Assembly (NCBI GenBank): GCA_964568885.1 | Contig: CAZMSF010000031.1 | Coordinates: 1-12,312, forward strand | Source of the DNA: JAUSNA01 sp964568885 | Lineage (GTDB): Bacteria > Patescibacteriota > Microgenomatia > Levybacterales > GWA1-39-11 | Length of the DNA stretch: 12,312 nucleotides | Reading direction: 5' to 3' | Shown here: positions 10,001 through 12,312 of the stretch, piece by piece | How the letters are laid out: each line of letters opens with the position of its first letter | Position numbering within the stretch: the stretch's first letter is position 1 | The notes under the pieces: model-generated | Databases searched by the model: none | Told to the model about the DNA's origin: nothing | What the model saw: the letters and a program-made list of their open reading frames with translations, nothing else | Position numbers and translations under genes: made by a program

Positions 10001-10089
10001 TCACTGTACCTGTAGGAATTGCTTTCTCAAAAGAAGAGCTTCTTATCCAACTCTCCTCAACAGAGGACAAAACAATACAGTCAAACTAA
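1..10089 (+). CDS. Giant repetitive surface/fibre protein with LamG domain, 5'-partial
   Basis: The frame is open from base 1 to TAA at 10087-10089, giving 3362 visible residues. The GTG at 97 lies inside a conserved repeat segment (SNHIVKC), so it is not the start; the true start and any signal peptide are upstream. Order in window residues: three ~357-residue repeats (1-~1034), IxIGNG repeats (1023-1083), solenoid-like sequence, VGIGT (1478), propeller-like region (1540-2280) holding a LamG domain (1909-2143), second VGIG (2438), two DYAEYF/DLAEDY modules (2524-2670, 2799-2936), coiled coil (2978-3066), C-terminal domain (3244-3355). Fourteen Cys occur as seven close pairs, suggesting disulphides and export. 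No Trp occurs before about residue 1570. No LPXTG or C-terminal membrane helix is visible. Family knowledge: similar mosaics occur in CPR surface proteins and phage tail fibres. A role in adhesion is inferred; no enzymatic site was recognised. Confidence 0.93.
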   Translation: MTTDTDSFLTVPGLTTTVGVQPAVCIDGSNHIVKCDATANNSLQTAYNNGNTIATSNNRDIAFTLSDTATDSNFTVTTAAGSTSTSKFVLADGSNPTPAAQLVLIDNADANQPATAGLKVTSSGGGGVTTALDVSDAGITTGLALGGSAITGTNFNVASTGDITTAANIAVNGGFITTSGSTGSVFDTNATTVTVGNAATSYTLGATNATGNLRGTTINFPNATTISAGSAALNVLSTAIGGGYGSTGLSITNAGDLSTNGNITVDGTSQLTGAVTASAGITVSGASSADLISSKTTANLFNTTATTLNIGGAATTLSLGAAAGTTTVNGALTVASSKTLSALGPVSLDPNGANDVTITTDYTAGSYLVIPGLDTQAGSILCVDGSNNVVKCAASSQSLQTTYNAGNTIDTSDARDIAFALSDTSTDSKFSVTTADGSTGYSLFERANGTGAADPSQLILVNNGDTNRAIPIGIKVTSSGGGGVTTALDVSDAGITTGLALGASAISGTNFSVTSGGSITAAGDAAINNGNITTTSTGTATVFNTNATTLNMGGDATAYTLGATTATGNIRGTTINFPNATTITAGSADLNILSTSIGGGYGSTGVTITNAGNISADGDLVVGGTSTTTGLVTASTGIKVNGASQADITTDKTTATVFNSTATTLKLGEAATTVSIGAGGGTTTVNGALTVASGKTFTANGATSLTPSGSNGVTINTPSGSSSYLSLLGLTGGAGTSLCIDGSNHVVTCNAGSSAATLQSAYNTGNTINTSDNKDIAFTLSDTSTDSKFTVTAATNSTSDIEFLRADGAGTNDPSQLVLIKNNDVNRALPIGLKIAGVSGGNVTTALDVSDANVVTGLALGASAITGTNFGVATNGDITTAGDIAVNGGDVTTSNTTATVFNTNATTVNAFGDASTLIIGANNSGTATIRNSTLTFSGSALNATSATGAFSSLTTGGGYASTGTTISSAGVIQTKGALTVDGASTLTGLVTASAGVQINGATTSDLIAMKSTANIFNTVATTINLGDAATTALNLGNGTSAYSAINIGNGNITSGTNTITIGNGASGTGIEAITIGSSNSSSSLALNAGTGNMTLSSSGTLSFTGSGASSTTTFNIPSSLASAFDIKQAGNDYFNISTNGTPSLTFGNATTNPTYSFAGTGNVTITGDLIVNGGDVSATSGTSVNLFNTAQTTSLSVGGSADVAIGGSAKTVTVGGNLTVNGTTTALASTAINLTGNGVTLDQSGTGTLSINTTTNRDITIGSGTLTLNGNTINLAGSAPAIAATTTNAVLAIDSNGSGALNLQGTNATGNVNIAGGSGSTGCTITNSTGALVCAGSITSNASSGTVQQGFFTKDYNTKIISNTAGDDYFALATSGGANSLLSLSSSALTTSGVAAFNNAVTISGSAASSTYYGQKLALTNNQSTNADTVYGQYITFTDAGSLANAVTGLYVDASTANTADTTYAAVFRNTSGAAGVVGIGTSAPTADLDISSAQTTGNVLKITDTSITTGNFLTVSNKNANSVTPSTLTLNDRDFTVGGHTDFKAPAGNGTIVDVFVYDTTKDADGGNWTDSDAARSTSWYNETLDHAASTCVEGTDDRCGQRAFPRKAIIVATNSGSNGANVSIYDAKDNSLWMQFQKSGSTDGMIGTATSNTISSVFALNGKLYVGNNGGSAGGLYVIDFTRDTAYKYNATGNYSGTLPISSRNSANTWLAYTTTANNLIPSATINNVRAAYIHGKDYFAVATAGGGRGAAALFNYSTQTLIANFGANANSTHVALTPTGTLYYTITSGGNNAIKAKYNAISATGNNQLASVVYGDISTANYGVTTTDTNTFASLVFTAGPAPVDATFVPTGLTVVPSSSTVDGTSDTIYVPNGDNVTRIDTKYGDETNGMVKYYNANLITEDLIGDIRGYLPFNGTAGSIANNTAISGATLKGNSYIAKNPNGAGLAYGSGVRGTGLTGMVTDDYICTGSGSTCADDADFDTTTGNMTFGAWVKRSATGSLQTIMAKMGNANADRAFRLSMSSTDFPTLEVMNGTGTTRTATSGQAITDTSNWHYIVGVFDNSGGNQYLYVDGVQVATTTNTNDSANSGVAFTIGADLSGGSNAAADFWNGSIDEPFFTGEVLSATQIQHMYSVGLQALQNHTASRVTGVTGADTYQRLSGGGSVGVGVSTATSVAVDDSNTKLFMGTSDATTNTGGVSVISTASDSLIDLYSSVNTTKVDDGNNSIAANDVVAVSVAGSPTNGQVLAIGGTNDTTYKVWAESKDVSFQNFIASNYNPFGTTLVQQNLNVNGVLSLNNGGIVSTSTNFNIDLPTLSTFSITNSLGTILALTDTATTDTLSLGLAGSRNGAISFKSSGAGISAPTIAADSLGNLTVQTNQSGTNVTVGSGNGAINIVPTSNNNVFVSLGSGGATGDVLYQTNGTTFSTFTDTGRVGIGNFTPADFKFEVQDSQTATAAAMIWNTAANTTAGHTGLIVKLGTAGNNTNPNANDAFLKFLQGDGRRRGQVIGNGASGVTYQTGGADYAEYFAVNESLLPANYTEQDKAIVFSTATVICQTSSGVAPCGSDYDSTVMGVISSAPAFQGGEDGPNKVIVGLLGQLPVKVTTANGNINKGDPLTASSTTGVAMKASKAGTIIGYALESYSGGSIGQIQAYVSSNYADPTDALSHLSLGGSGQLLSDRDIQTSGQIIATSASIGNASQFTVDQYGNTTTGNLFANGNITSTGTVSAVMVALGNGTISSDNNGGLVSQLAVDLNGNNNPTKFAFKNAAGMEVMGIDSNGNATIAGTLTTNIGNYDLAEDYPTKDTTIEAGDIVAIDGDNDTHITKSQKAYDSTVIGIYSEKPGFRLSQIGTIGGDRAVPVALNGRVPVKVNNENGSIRKGDYLTTSSVPGVAMKATKPGQVVGKALQDFTGTTGKITAFVNISFADPGNFIANLTSGDKTLASNVVSSDSIKLPQNLAINGNVINGSLSDGLLALSQGITNTQSGIDRVSQAIVEANAKTDAIALKIASLEERNASNSAAIAKALENGEALDAKVSSTSSELENVNARIEAILARLNAQTSTQSSTISVATSSASIASGSASPSYLAVTGENVSSPDSLISQSVPSIDFSTRSTATLPAGDTDTLVVRDGLKSLGSTYLGNTTVTGAVTVAGQAYLSDTDVVGKFSVNNTITISENAVNVLGESTSKDEITGGILYLQNAPEAVGLDIFSGKITIDKNGNITTQGSVNVKGDINVEGAITITATAGEEIKAHDALYISSENTVKRADATFKDRSTVIGIAASDTKKGSTVTIIIGGKVKGFKNLQAGKKYYLQTNAGITPTPPAGNSLTVPVGIAFSKEELLIQLSSTEDKTIQSN
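1072..2142 (+). repeat. 357-residue tandem repeat, copy B
   Basis: The second unit has the same order of segments as copy A: ITTD (1072), paired Cys at 1144 and 1174, LQTTYNAGNTI, DIAFALSDT, KVTSSGGGG (from 1423), RGTTINFPNATTI, GGGYGSTG, and FNTNATT/FNSTATT motifs (Val-Phe at 1624 and 1969) 345 bases apart, as in copy A. Bases 1423-1506 differ from 355-438 of copy A at only three third-codon positions, while the rest is much more diverged. It is the most regular of the three copies. Confidence 0.9.
2143..3102 (+). repeat. 357-residue tandem repeat, copy C, diverged and shortened
   Basis: The third unit begins at INTPSGSSS, exactly 1071 bases after the start of copy B. It keeps the Cys pair (2215 and 2245), LQSAYNTGNTI, DIAFTLSDTSTDSKF, VTTALDVSDA and the two FNTxATT motifs (2698 and 3043, again 345 bases apart). 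The RGTTINFPNATTI block of A and B is replaced by RNSTLTFSG. Homology fades after the second motif, where a run of IxIGNG repeats takes the place of GTTTVNGALTV. The 3' limit is approximate. Confidence 0.82.
3067..3249 (+). repeat. Short IxIGNG repeats (10-14 residues)
   Basis: Successive segments starting at 3067, 3097, 3133, 3175 and 3217 read INLGDA, LNLGNG, INIGNG, ITIGNG and ITIGSS. The steps are 10, 12, 14 and 14 residues. The pattern resembles the 14-residue AIG-containing repeats of trimeric autotransporter (YadA-like) heads, which form a left-handed beta-roll. That resemblance is from memory of the motif, not from an alignment. In this protein the run follows directly on the third large repeat. 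Confidence 0.6.
4618..6840 (+). other. Beta-propeller-like region, interrupted by a LamG domain
   Basis: The region opens with GGHTDFKAPAGNGTIVDVF and DGGNWTD, then SWYNETL, a Cys pair (4777 and 4801) and FPRKAIIVA. It continues with blade-like units such as VSIYDAKDNSLWMQF, SSVFALNGKLYVGNNGG, GGLYVIDF, VRAAYIHGKDYFAVATAGG and HVALTPTGTLYYT. Similar blades resume after the LamG domain: SVAVDDSNTKLFMGTSD, GGVSVIST and DVVAVSVAG. These read as WD40/YVTN-like blades by pattern. The blade count is uncertain. This is the first part of the protein containing Trp, which marks a compositional boundary from the upstream repeats. Confidence 0.6.
5725..6430 (+). other. LamG / concanavalin A-like jelly-roll domain
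   Basis: The segment starts GDIRGYLPFNG, continues through DDYICTGSGSTCADDADFD, and contains MTFGAWVKRS, a strand rich in AFRLSMS, WHYIVGVFDNSGGNQYLYVDG, GVAFTIGADL and FWNGSIDEPFFTGEVLS, ending at QIQHMYSVG. This order matches the Laminin_G_3 family: the AWVK strand, the WHYIVGVFD...LYVDGVQV hairpin, and the IDEP...LS..QI..MY ending. Such domains usually bind carbohydrate or protein on the cell exterior. The ligand cannot be inferred. Confidence 0.87.
7570..8010 (+). other. DYAEYF module, first copy
   Basis: The module begins GGADYAEYF and contains a Cys pair within VICQTSSGVAPCGS, then DYDSTVMGVISSAPAF, GLLGQLPVKV, NGNINKGDPLTASS, GVAMKASKAG and a terminal YADP. Its opening resembles the GADYAE.F motif recalled from the Peptidase_G2 (intramolecular chaperone) domain of phage neck-appendage and tail proteins. 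The catalytic residues of that family were not verified, so proteolysis should not be assumed. It follows a VGIG fibre segment, as in tail fibres. Confidence 0.6.
8395..8808 (+). other. DLAEDY module, second copy
   Basis: This is a diverged duplicate of the module at 7570-8010. Shared landmarks in the same order are DLAEDYP for DYAEYF, AYDSTVIGIYSEKPGF, NGRVPVKV, NGSIRKGDYLTTSS, GVAMKATKPG, VGKALQDF and FADP. It lacks the Cys pair of the first copy. In CPR proteins of this type the module often sits near the C-terminus before a coiled coil, which is also true here. Its function is unknown. Confidence 0.65.
8932..9198 (+). other. Predicted coiled coil
   Basis: About 89 residues show heptad-like spacing of Leu/Ile/Val/Ala with charged and polar residues between, for example IDRVSQAIVEANAKTDAI, LKIASLEERNASNSAAI, LDAKVSSTSSELENVNARI and EAILARLNAQ. 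Gly is nearly absent, in contrast to the flanking Gly-rich sequence. It may act as a stalk or oligomerisation segment between the DLAEDY module and the C-terminal beta region. Confidence 0.75.
9730..10065 (+). other. Compact C-terminal domain
   Basis: The last ~112 structured residues have higher Lys/Glu content than the rest: TATAGEEIKAHDALYISS, VKRADATFKDRSTVIGIAA, STVTIIIGGKVKGF, AGKKYYLQTNAGITP, TVPVGIAFSKEELLIQL. The pattern (added value, GVA-like strand, G..v.g...l..G..yyl, GiA.s..elLi) resembles small beta-barrel domains found at the ends of phage fibre and bacterial surface proteins. No membrane segment or sorting motif follows; the protein ends SSTEDKTIQSN. The name of the family is not certain. 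Confidence 0.5.
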
Positions 10090-10102
10090 CCGGTTTGGTT
10101 TT
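10082..10102 (+). terminator. Weak candidate terminator at the stop of the left gene
   Basis: CAAAC at 10082-10086 can pair with GTTTG at 10093-10097 around a six-base loop that contains the TAA stop, and GTTTT follows at 10098-10102. The stem is only five base pairs and A/T-rich, so it would be a poor intrinsic terminator. The larger hairpin further downstream may serve this gene instead. Confidence 0.2.
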
Positions 10103-10237
10103 CAAAAAGGAAGAATTATGAAATTATTTCAGCGAAATGGTTAAGTAATTGTAGAAAGGAGATGTTAAAAAGCGAATAGTAACAACCAGTTTTATTGTAT
10201 GCTCGAAGGTCTTAACAATAGACTAGTTACCTATCGC
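10090..10237. other. Intergenic spacer between convergent genes
   Basis: These 148 bases are visibly richer in A/T than both genes. They hold the weak 3' hairpin of the left gene, an AAGGAAG tract followed by ATG at 10118 that opens only eight codons before TAA, a second AAAGGAG tract (10155-10161) directly abutting an ATG that gives five codons, and a large imperfect hairpin (10172-10237). No promoter is expected between two converging 3' ends, and none was recognised. Confidence 0.8.
10167..10237 (-). terminator. Candidate intrinsic terminator of the right gene
   Basis: On the - strand the sequence directly after the TAA stop (10240-10238) reads GCGATAGGTAAC, and this pairs with GTTACTATTCGC at 10183-10172 to give 11 base pairs interrupted by one bulge on each side. 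Inner pairs AGT/ACT and ATTGT/ACAAT extend the stem. TTTTT (10171-10167) follows at once. The hairpin position, right after the stop and with a T-run, fits a Rho-independent terminator, though the loop is long and the stem imperfect. Read on the + strand it is followed by TTATTGTAT, so it might also slow transcription from the left gene. Confidence 0.5.
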
Positions 10238-12312
10238 TTATTGTATGGTTGTTCCACCCTGTATTGTTGTGCCACCTCTAATGTTGACATCGAGTGGAAT
10301 TGTCGTTACCTCAGGATAATTACGGTAGGCGGCAAGGTCGGCGCCGCTGGCGTTCGTAATCTTCAAGCAGTATGTGACTGAGGTTGAATCATCTGAATTA
10401 TCTATAAGAGAGAGATCGAAAAGGCCTGCCTGGTTATTGGCTATGGCATTCTGGTCGTTTGAGATATCGTCATACGCCAAAACCCCAATATTAGTGTCCT
10501 CAAAGTAATTTTCAAGAACCGTTGTGTATGTGGCGGTATCGGAAGGGTCGCTCGCAGTAGCCGAAATGGCGTCTCCTGACGCCGGTGTCGCATTTGGATT
10601 AAATGATATTGGTGTTCCGCCCGATGGGTCGAGAACTTGGGCATATGTTCCATCCGCACAACTTCCGGAAGCAGGTTTTGCTGCATACTGAAGGATAAAG
10701 TCTCCCGCATCGACCCCCAAGCTTCCCGTAGCACTATCGACGTCAAGAAGCATCCGAAGCCTAAAGGGGTAATTCGGTTGAGCAAGAGTTATTGGACTGT
10801 TTTCAGTTGCGGTTCCCCCAAAAACCGTTGTGGGATTTGCTGAATCCGTATTTTCGAAGAATTGATAACTTCCTTGGGAGATGGTGATTGCAGCGTTATA
10901 AGCGACTACACCCTGAGTGCAAGCCGTTGCTGCTCCTGAGAAGGTTGCCGTATCGTGCTGAACTGTTGCAGGGTTATTGACTGCTTCTCCCCACCCGGAG
11001 TCATAGCTTGCATTTGCGTCGCTAAATCCATCACCACCACCGGTATCTGTATCGGTAAAACCGTTCGAGCTTACTCCGGTGATAGTATTGTGAGCACTTA
11101 CCGTAAGATTTCCGGCCGTAGATACGAACCCGCTTACAAGAAGTTCATCAGGATTGGTAGGTGTTATATTCGAGCCCACGGATTGATGTGCTCCGGTGTT
11201 GCAATTAGTTGACCTTGAGGGACCTGCAACTTTATCAAAGTATCCACTCGAACTGTTTCCGGAAAACTCAAGGAAAGTAGTTGCAATGGAGCCATTGCTT
11301 GAAAAAGAGCATGTTCCTGTAGAAATTGCCGGAGATGCTGGAACGAGTCTGTCAAAATGAGAAAGACGCGGGGAATTTGAAGTATACCTATAACGCCTTG
11401 TGTAGCCTGAAGGGGTATTAATTGTTGTATTCTGGTCGCGCGCACATATCAATATCAGTAGATTCCCCGGCGTTGCATCGGTAGTAAATGTCGCGGTAAG
11501 TGAGGTTCCTGTTGTTGCAGTATTATGTGCCTCTTGGACAAGAGAAAAAATAGAATCTGAAGCAATTTGCCATTCTTGCCCTTCTGAAAATTCACCGACT
11601 TTCAATGGCCCAATGAGGTAGAACTCGGGTGATATATAGGGAAATTTAATCGTATAGGACAAAATATGTGATTCACCCTTTTTCCAGTCAACCTGCCACT
11701 CTATTGCCTTTATCTTGCCATACTCCGATGAGCTACCACTATCTGAAATATCAAATATCTGAAAATTCGAAGGGACAGTGTCAAACACCGAGCCACTAAA
11801 ATCGCGGTTTGCGGTAACCTTTATTTTTACCGGGTAGTTAAAACGAGGGTAAATACGCATAGGGTATTGGACGCGCTCGATTACATACGGTGCATAGTCT
11901 CTCACATTAAAAAACGAATCCATCTCATTTGTTCCCAGGTAATTTTCCGCTTTTATGTGTATAGTGTAGCGTCCGGTCTCAAATGCTTTAGTATGAGCTA
12001 GAAAGTCGGGAATATTTGTGAACGAACGGTCGGCACAAGTCTTGCTTCCGGTAACGCTTCCCTCATCGGTCGAAAATTCCTCTTTACTACCTGAAGGACT
12101 TGTTATTGTGAGCCATAACTTTGCAGTACCGAAGACAATTTTTCCGTCTTTTGCGATGCATTTCGTGATACCATAGTCGTCCAAAACAGCCATCCCAATA
12201 TTCACATCGTCTCCCTTCATGTAAAAACCTTTATTTGTATTGATAGCCAAAACTCCCCATGTAAAATCCTGGGTAACAGTTATGTCCTCCCCGGTATAAG
12301 TTTTTACCTTTA
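10238..12312 (-). CDS. Large multi-domain surface protein, 5'-partial
   Basis: The frame is open from the window edge to TAA at 10240-10238, giving 690 visible residues. The TTG at 12250 is the Leu of GVLAIN inside a conserved segment, so the real start is beyond the window. Numbering from that Leu: an Ig-like domain (1-118; AINTNKGFYMKGDDVNI) resembling macroglobulin MG2; a beta domain (119-235) ending GPLKVGEF and EWQIASDS; a beta-sandwich-like domain (236-455) with PGNLLILICA and FLEFSGN; another beta domain (456-650) with SYQFFENTDS, FRLRMLLDV and ENYFEDTN, ending NYPEVTT; and a tail with GGTTIQGGTTIQ. The eight Cys are even-numbered per domain (31/72; 269/314/350/444; 531/628), suggesting disulphides and export. 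No anchor is visible at the C-terminus. The domain order is recalled from CPR surface proteins; function is unknown, probably adhesion or cell-envelope structure. Confidence 0.92.
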   Translation of the reverse strand, partial: KVKTYTGEDITVTQDFTWGVLAINTNKGFYMKGDDVNIGMAVLDDYGITKCIAKDGKIVFGTAKLWLTITSPSGSKEEFSTDEGSVTGSKTCADRSFTNIPDFLAHTKAFETGRYTIHIKAENYLGTNEMDSFFNVRDYAPYVIERVQYPMRIYPRFNYPVKIKVTANRDFSGSVFDTVPSNFQIFDISDSGSSSEYGKIKAIEWQVDWKKGESHILSYTIKFPYISPEFYLIGPLKVGEFSEGQEWQIASDSIFSLVQEAHNTATTGTSLTATFTTDATPGNLLILICARDQNTTINTPSGYTRRYRYTSNSPRLSHFDRLVPASPAISTGTCSFSSNGSIATTFLEFSGNSSSGYFDKVAGPSRSTNCNTGAHQSVGSNITPTNPDELLVSGFVSTAGNLTVSAHNTITGVSSNGFTDTDTGGGDGFSDANASYDSGWGEAVNNPATVQHDTATFSGAATACTQGVVAYNAAITISQGSYQFFENTDSANPTTVFGGTATENSPITLAQPNYPFRLRMLLDVDSATGSLGVDAGDFILQYAAKPASGSCADGTYAQVLDPSGGTPISFNPNATPASGDAISATASDPSDTATYTTVLENYFEDTNIGVLAYDDISNDQNAIANNQAGLFDLSLIDNSDDSTSVTYCLKITNASGADLAAYRNYPEVTTIPLDVNIRGGTTIQGGTTIQ
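10241..10276 (-). repeat. Tandem 18-base repeat encoding GGTTIQ twice
   Basis: Bases 10241-10258 and 10259-10276 match at 15 of 18 positions and encode the last two hexapeptides, GGTTIQ-GGTTIQ, just before the stop. Hexapeptide repeats with a hydrophobic residue at a fixed position fit a left-handed beta-helix turn. The stretch could be a truncated longer run or a short capping element. Confidence 0.8.

Noticed and set aside
7570..10089. Peptidase S74 (tail-spike chaperone) domain
   Set aside because: The VGIG fibre motifs led me to look for it, but the usual SDxRLK-type opening was not found anywhere in the C-terminal part.
1..10089. Alternative genetic code with TGA as Gly, as in some CPR lineages
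   Set aside because: No in-frame TGA occurs within either gene and both end in TAA, so there is no sign of recoding.
10199..10381. 60-codon + strand frame across the spacer and the end of the right gene
   Set aside because: It overlaps the hairpin and the antisense of the right gene's 3' end, lacks a ribosome-binding site, and has no recognisable features.
12248..12250. TTG as the start codon of the right gene
   Set aside because: The frame continues to the window edge with the sensible segment TVTQDFTWGVLAINTN, so this is an internal Leu.

Overview
The window holds two very large, incomplete genes that point at each other, separated by 148 bases. Both encode extracytoplasmic, beta-rich proteins. 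The left gene (1-10089, + strand) is open from the first base and gives 3362 visible residues. The right gene (10238-12312, - strand) is open to the last base and gives 690 visible residues. Neither start codon is inside the window. There is no RNA gene, CRISPR array, transposase or housekeeping gene.

The likely source is a Candidate Phyla Radiation (Patescibacteria) genome or metagenomic contig, for example Microgenomates or Parcubacteria. This rests on recalled resemblance of several segments to giant surface proteins of those lineages: the paired-Cys CxDGSNxxVxC segments, the DDYIC...CADDADFD entry into a LamG domain, the DYAEYF/DLAEDY modules, and the WGVLAINTNK and EWQIASD segments of the right-hand protein. 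A phage or prophage tail-fibre origin for parts of the left protein is a real alternative. No database search was possible.

Left protein, N to C: (1) three tandem units of about 357 residues whose edges repeat at exactly 1071 bases (1-1071, 1072-2142, 2143-about 3102), rich in Thr/Ser/Gly/Ala/Asn and without Trp; (2) short IxIGNG repeats of 10-14 residues (3067-3249) and further beta-solenoid-like sequence; (3) a VGIGT segment (4432); (4) a beta-propeller-like region (4618-6840) that appears to be interrupted by a LamG / concanavalin-A-like domain (5725-6430); (5) more fibre-like sequence with a second VGIG motif (7312); (6) two diverged copies of a DYAEYF/DLAEDY module (7570-8010 and 8395-8808); (7) a coiled coil (8932-9198); (8) a further beta stretch and a compact C-terminal domain (9730-10065). 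All 14 visible cysteines lie in seven close pairs.

Right protein, N to C: an Ig-like domain resembling macroglobulin MG2, a second beta domain ending in EWQIASD, a Cys-containing beta-sandwich-like domain, another beta domain, and a tail of two GGTTIQ repeats. Neither protein ends in a visible LPXTG motif or membrane segment. The spacer holds an imperfect hairpin followed by five T's on the - strand, a good candidate terminator for the right gene. Together the pair looks like a cell-surface adhesion or fibre locus. Binding partners and anchoring cannot be read from the window.
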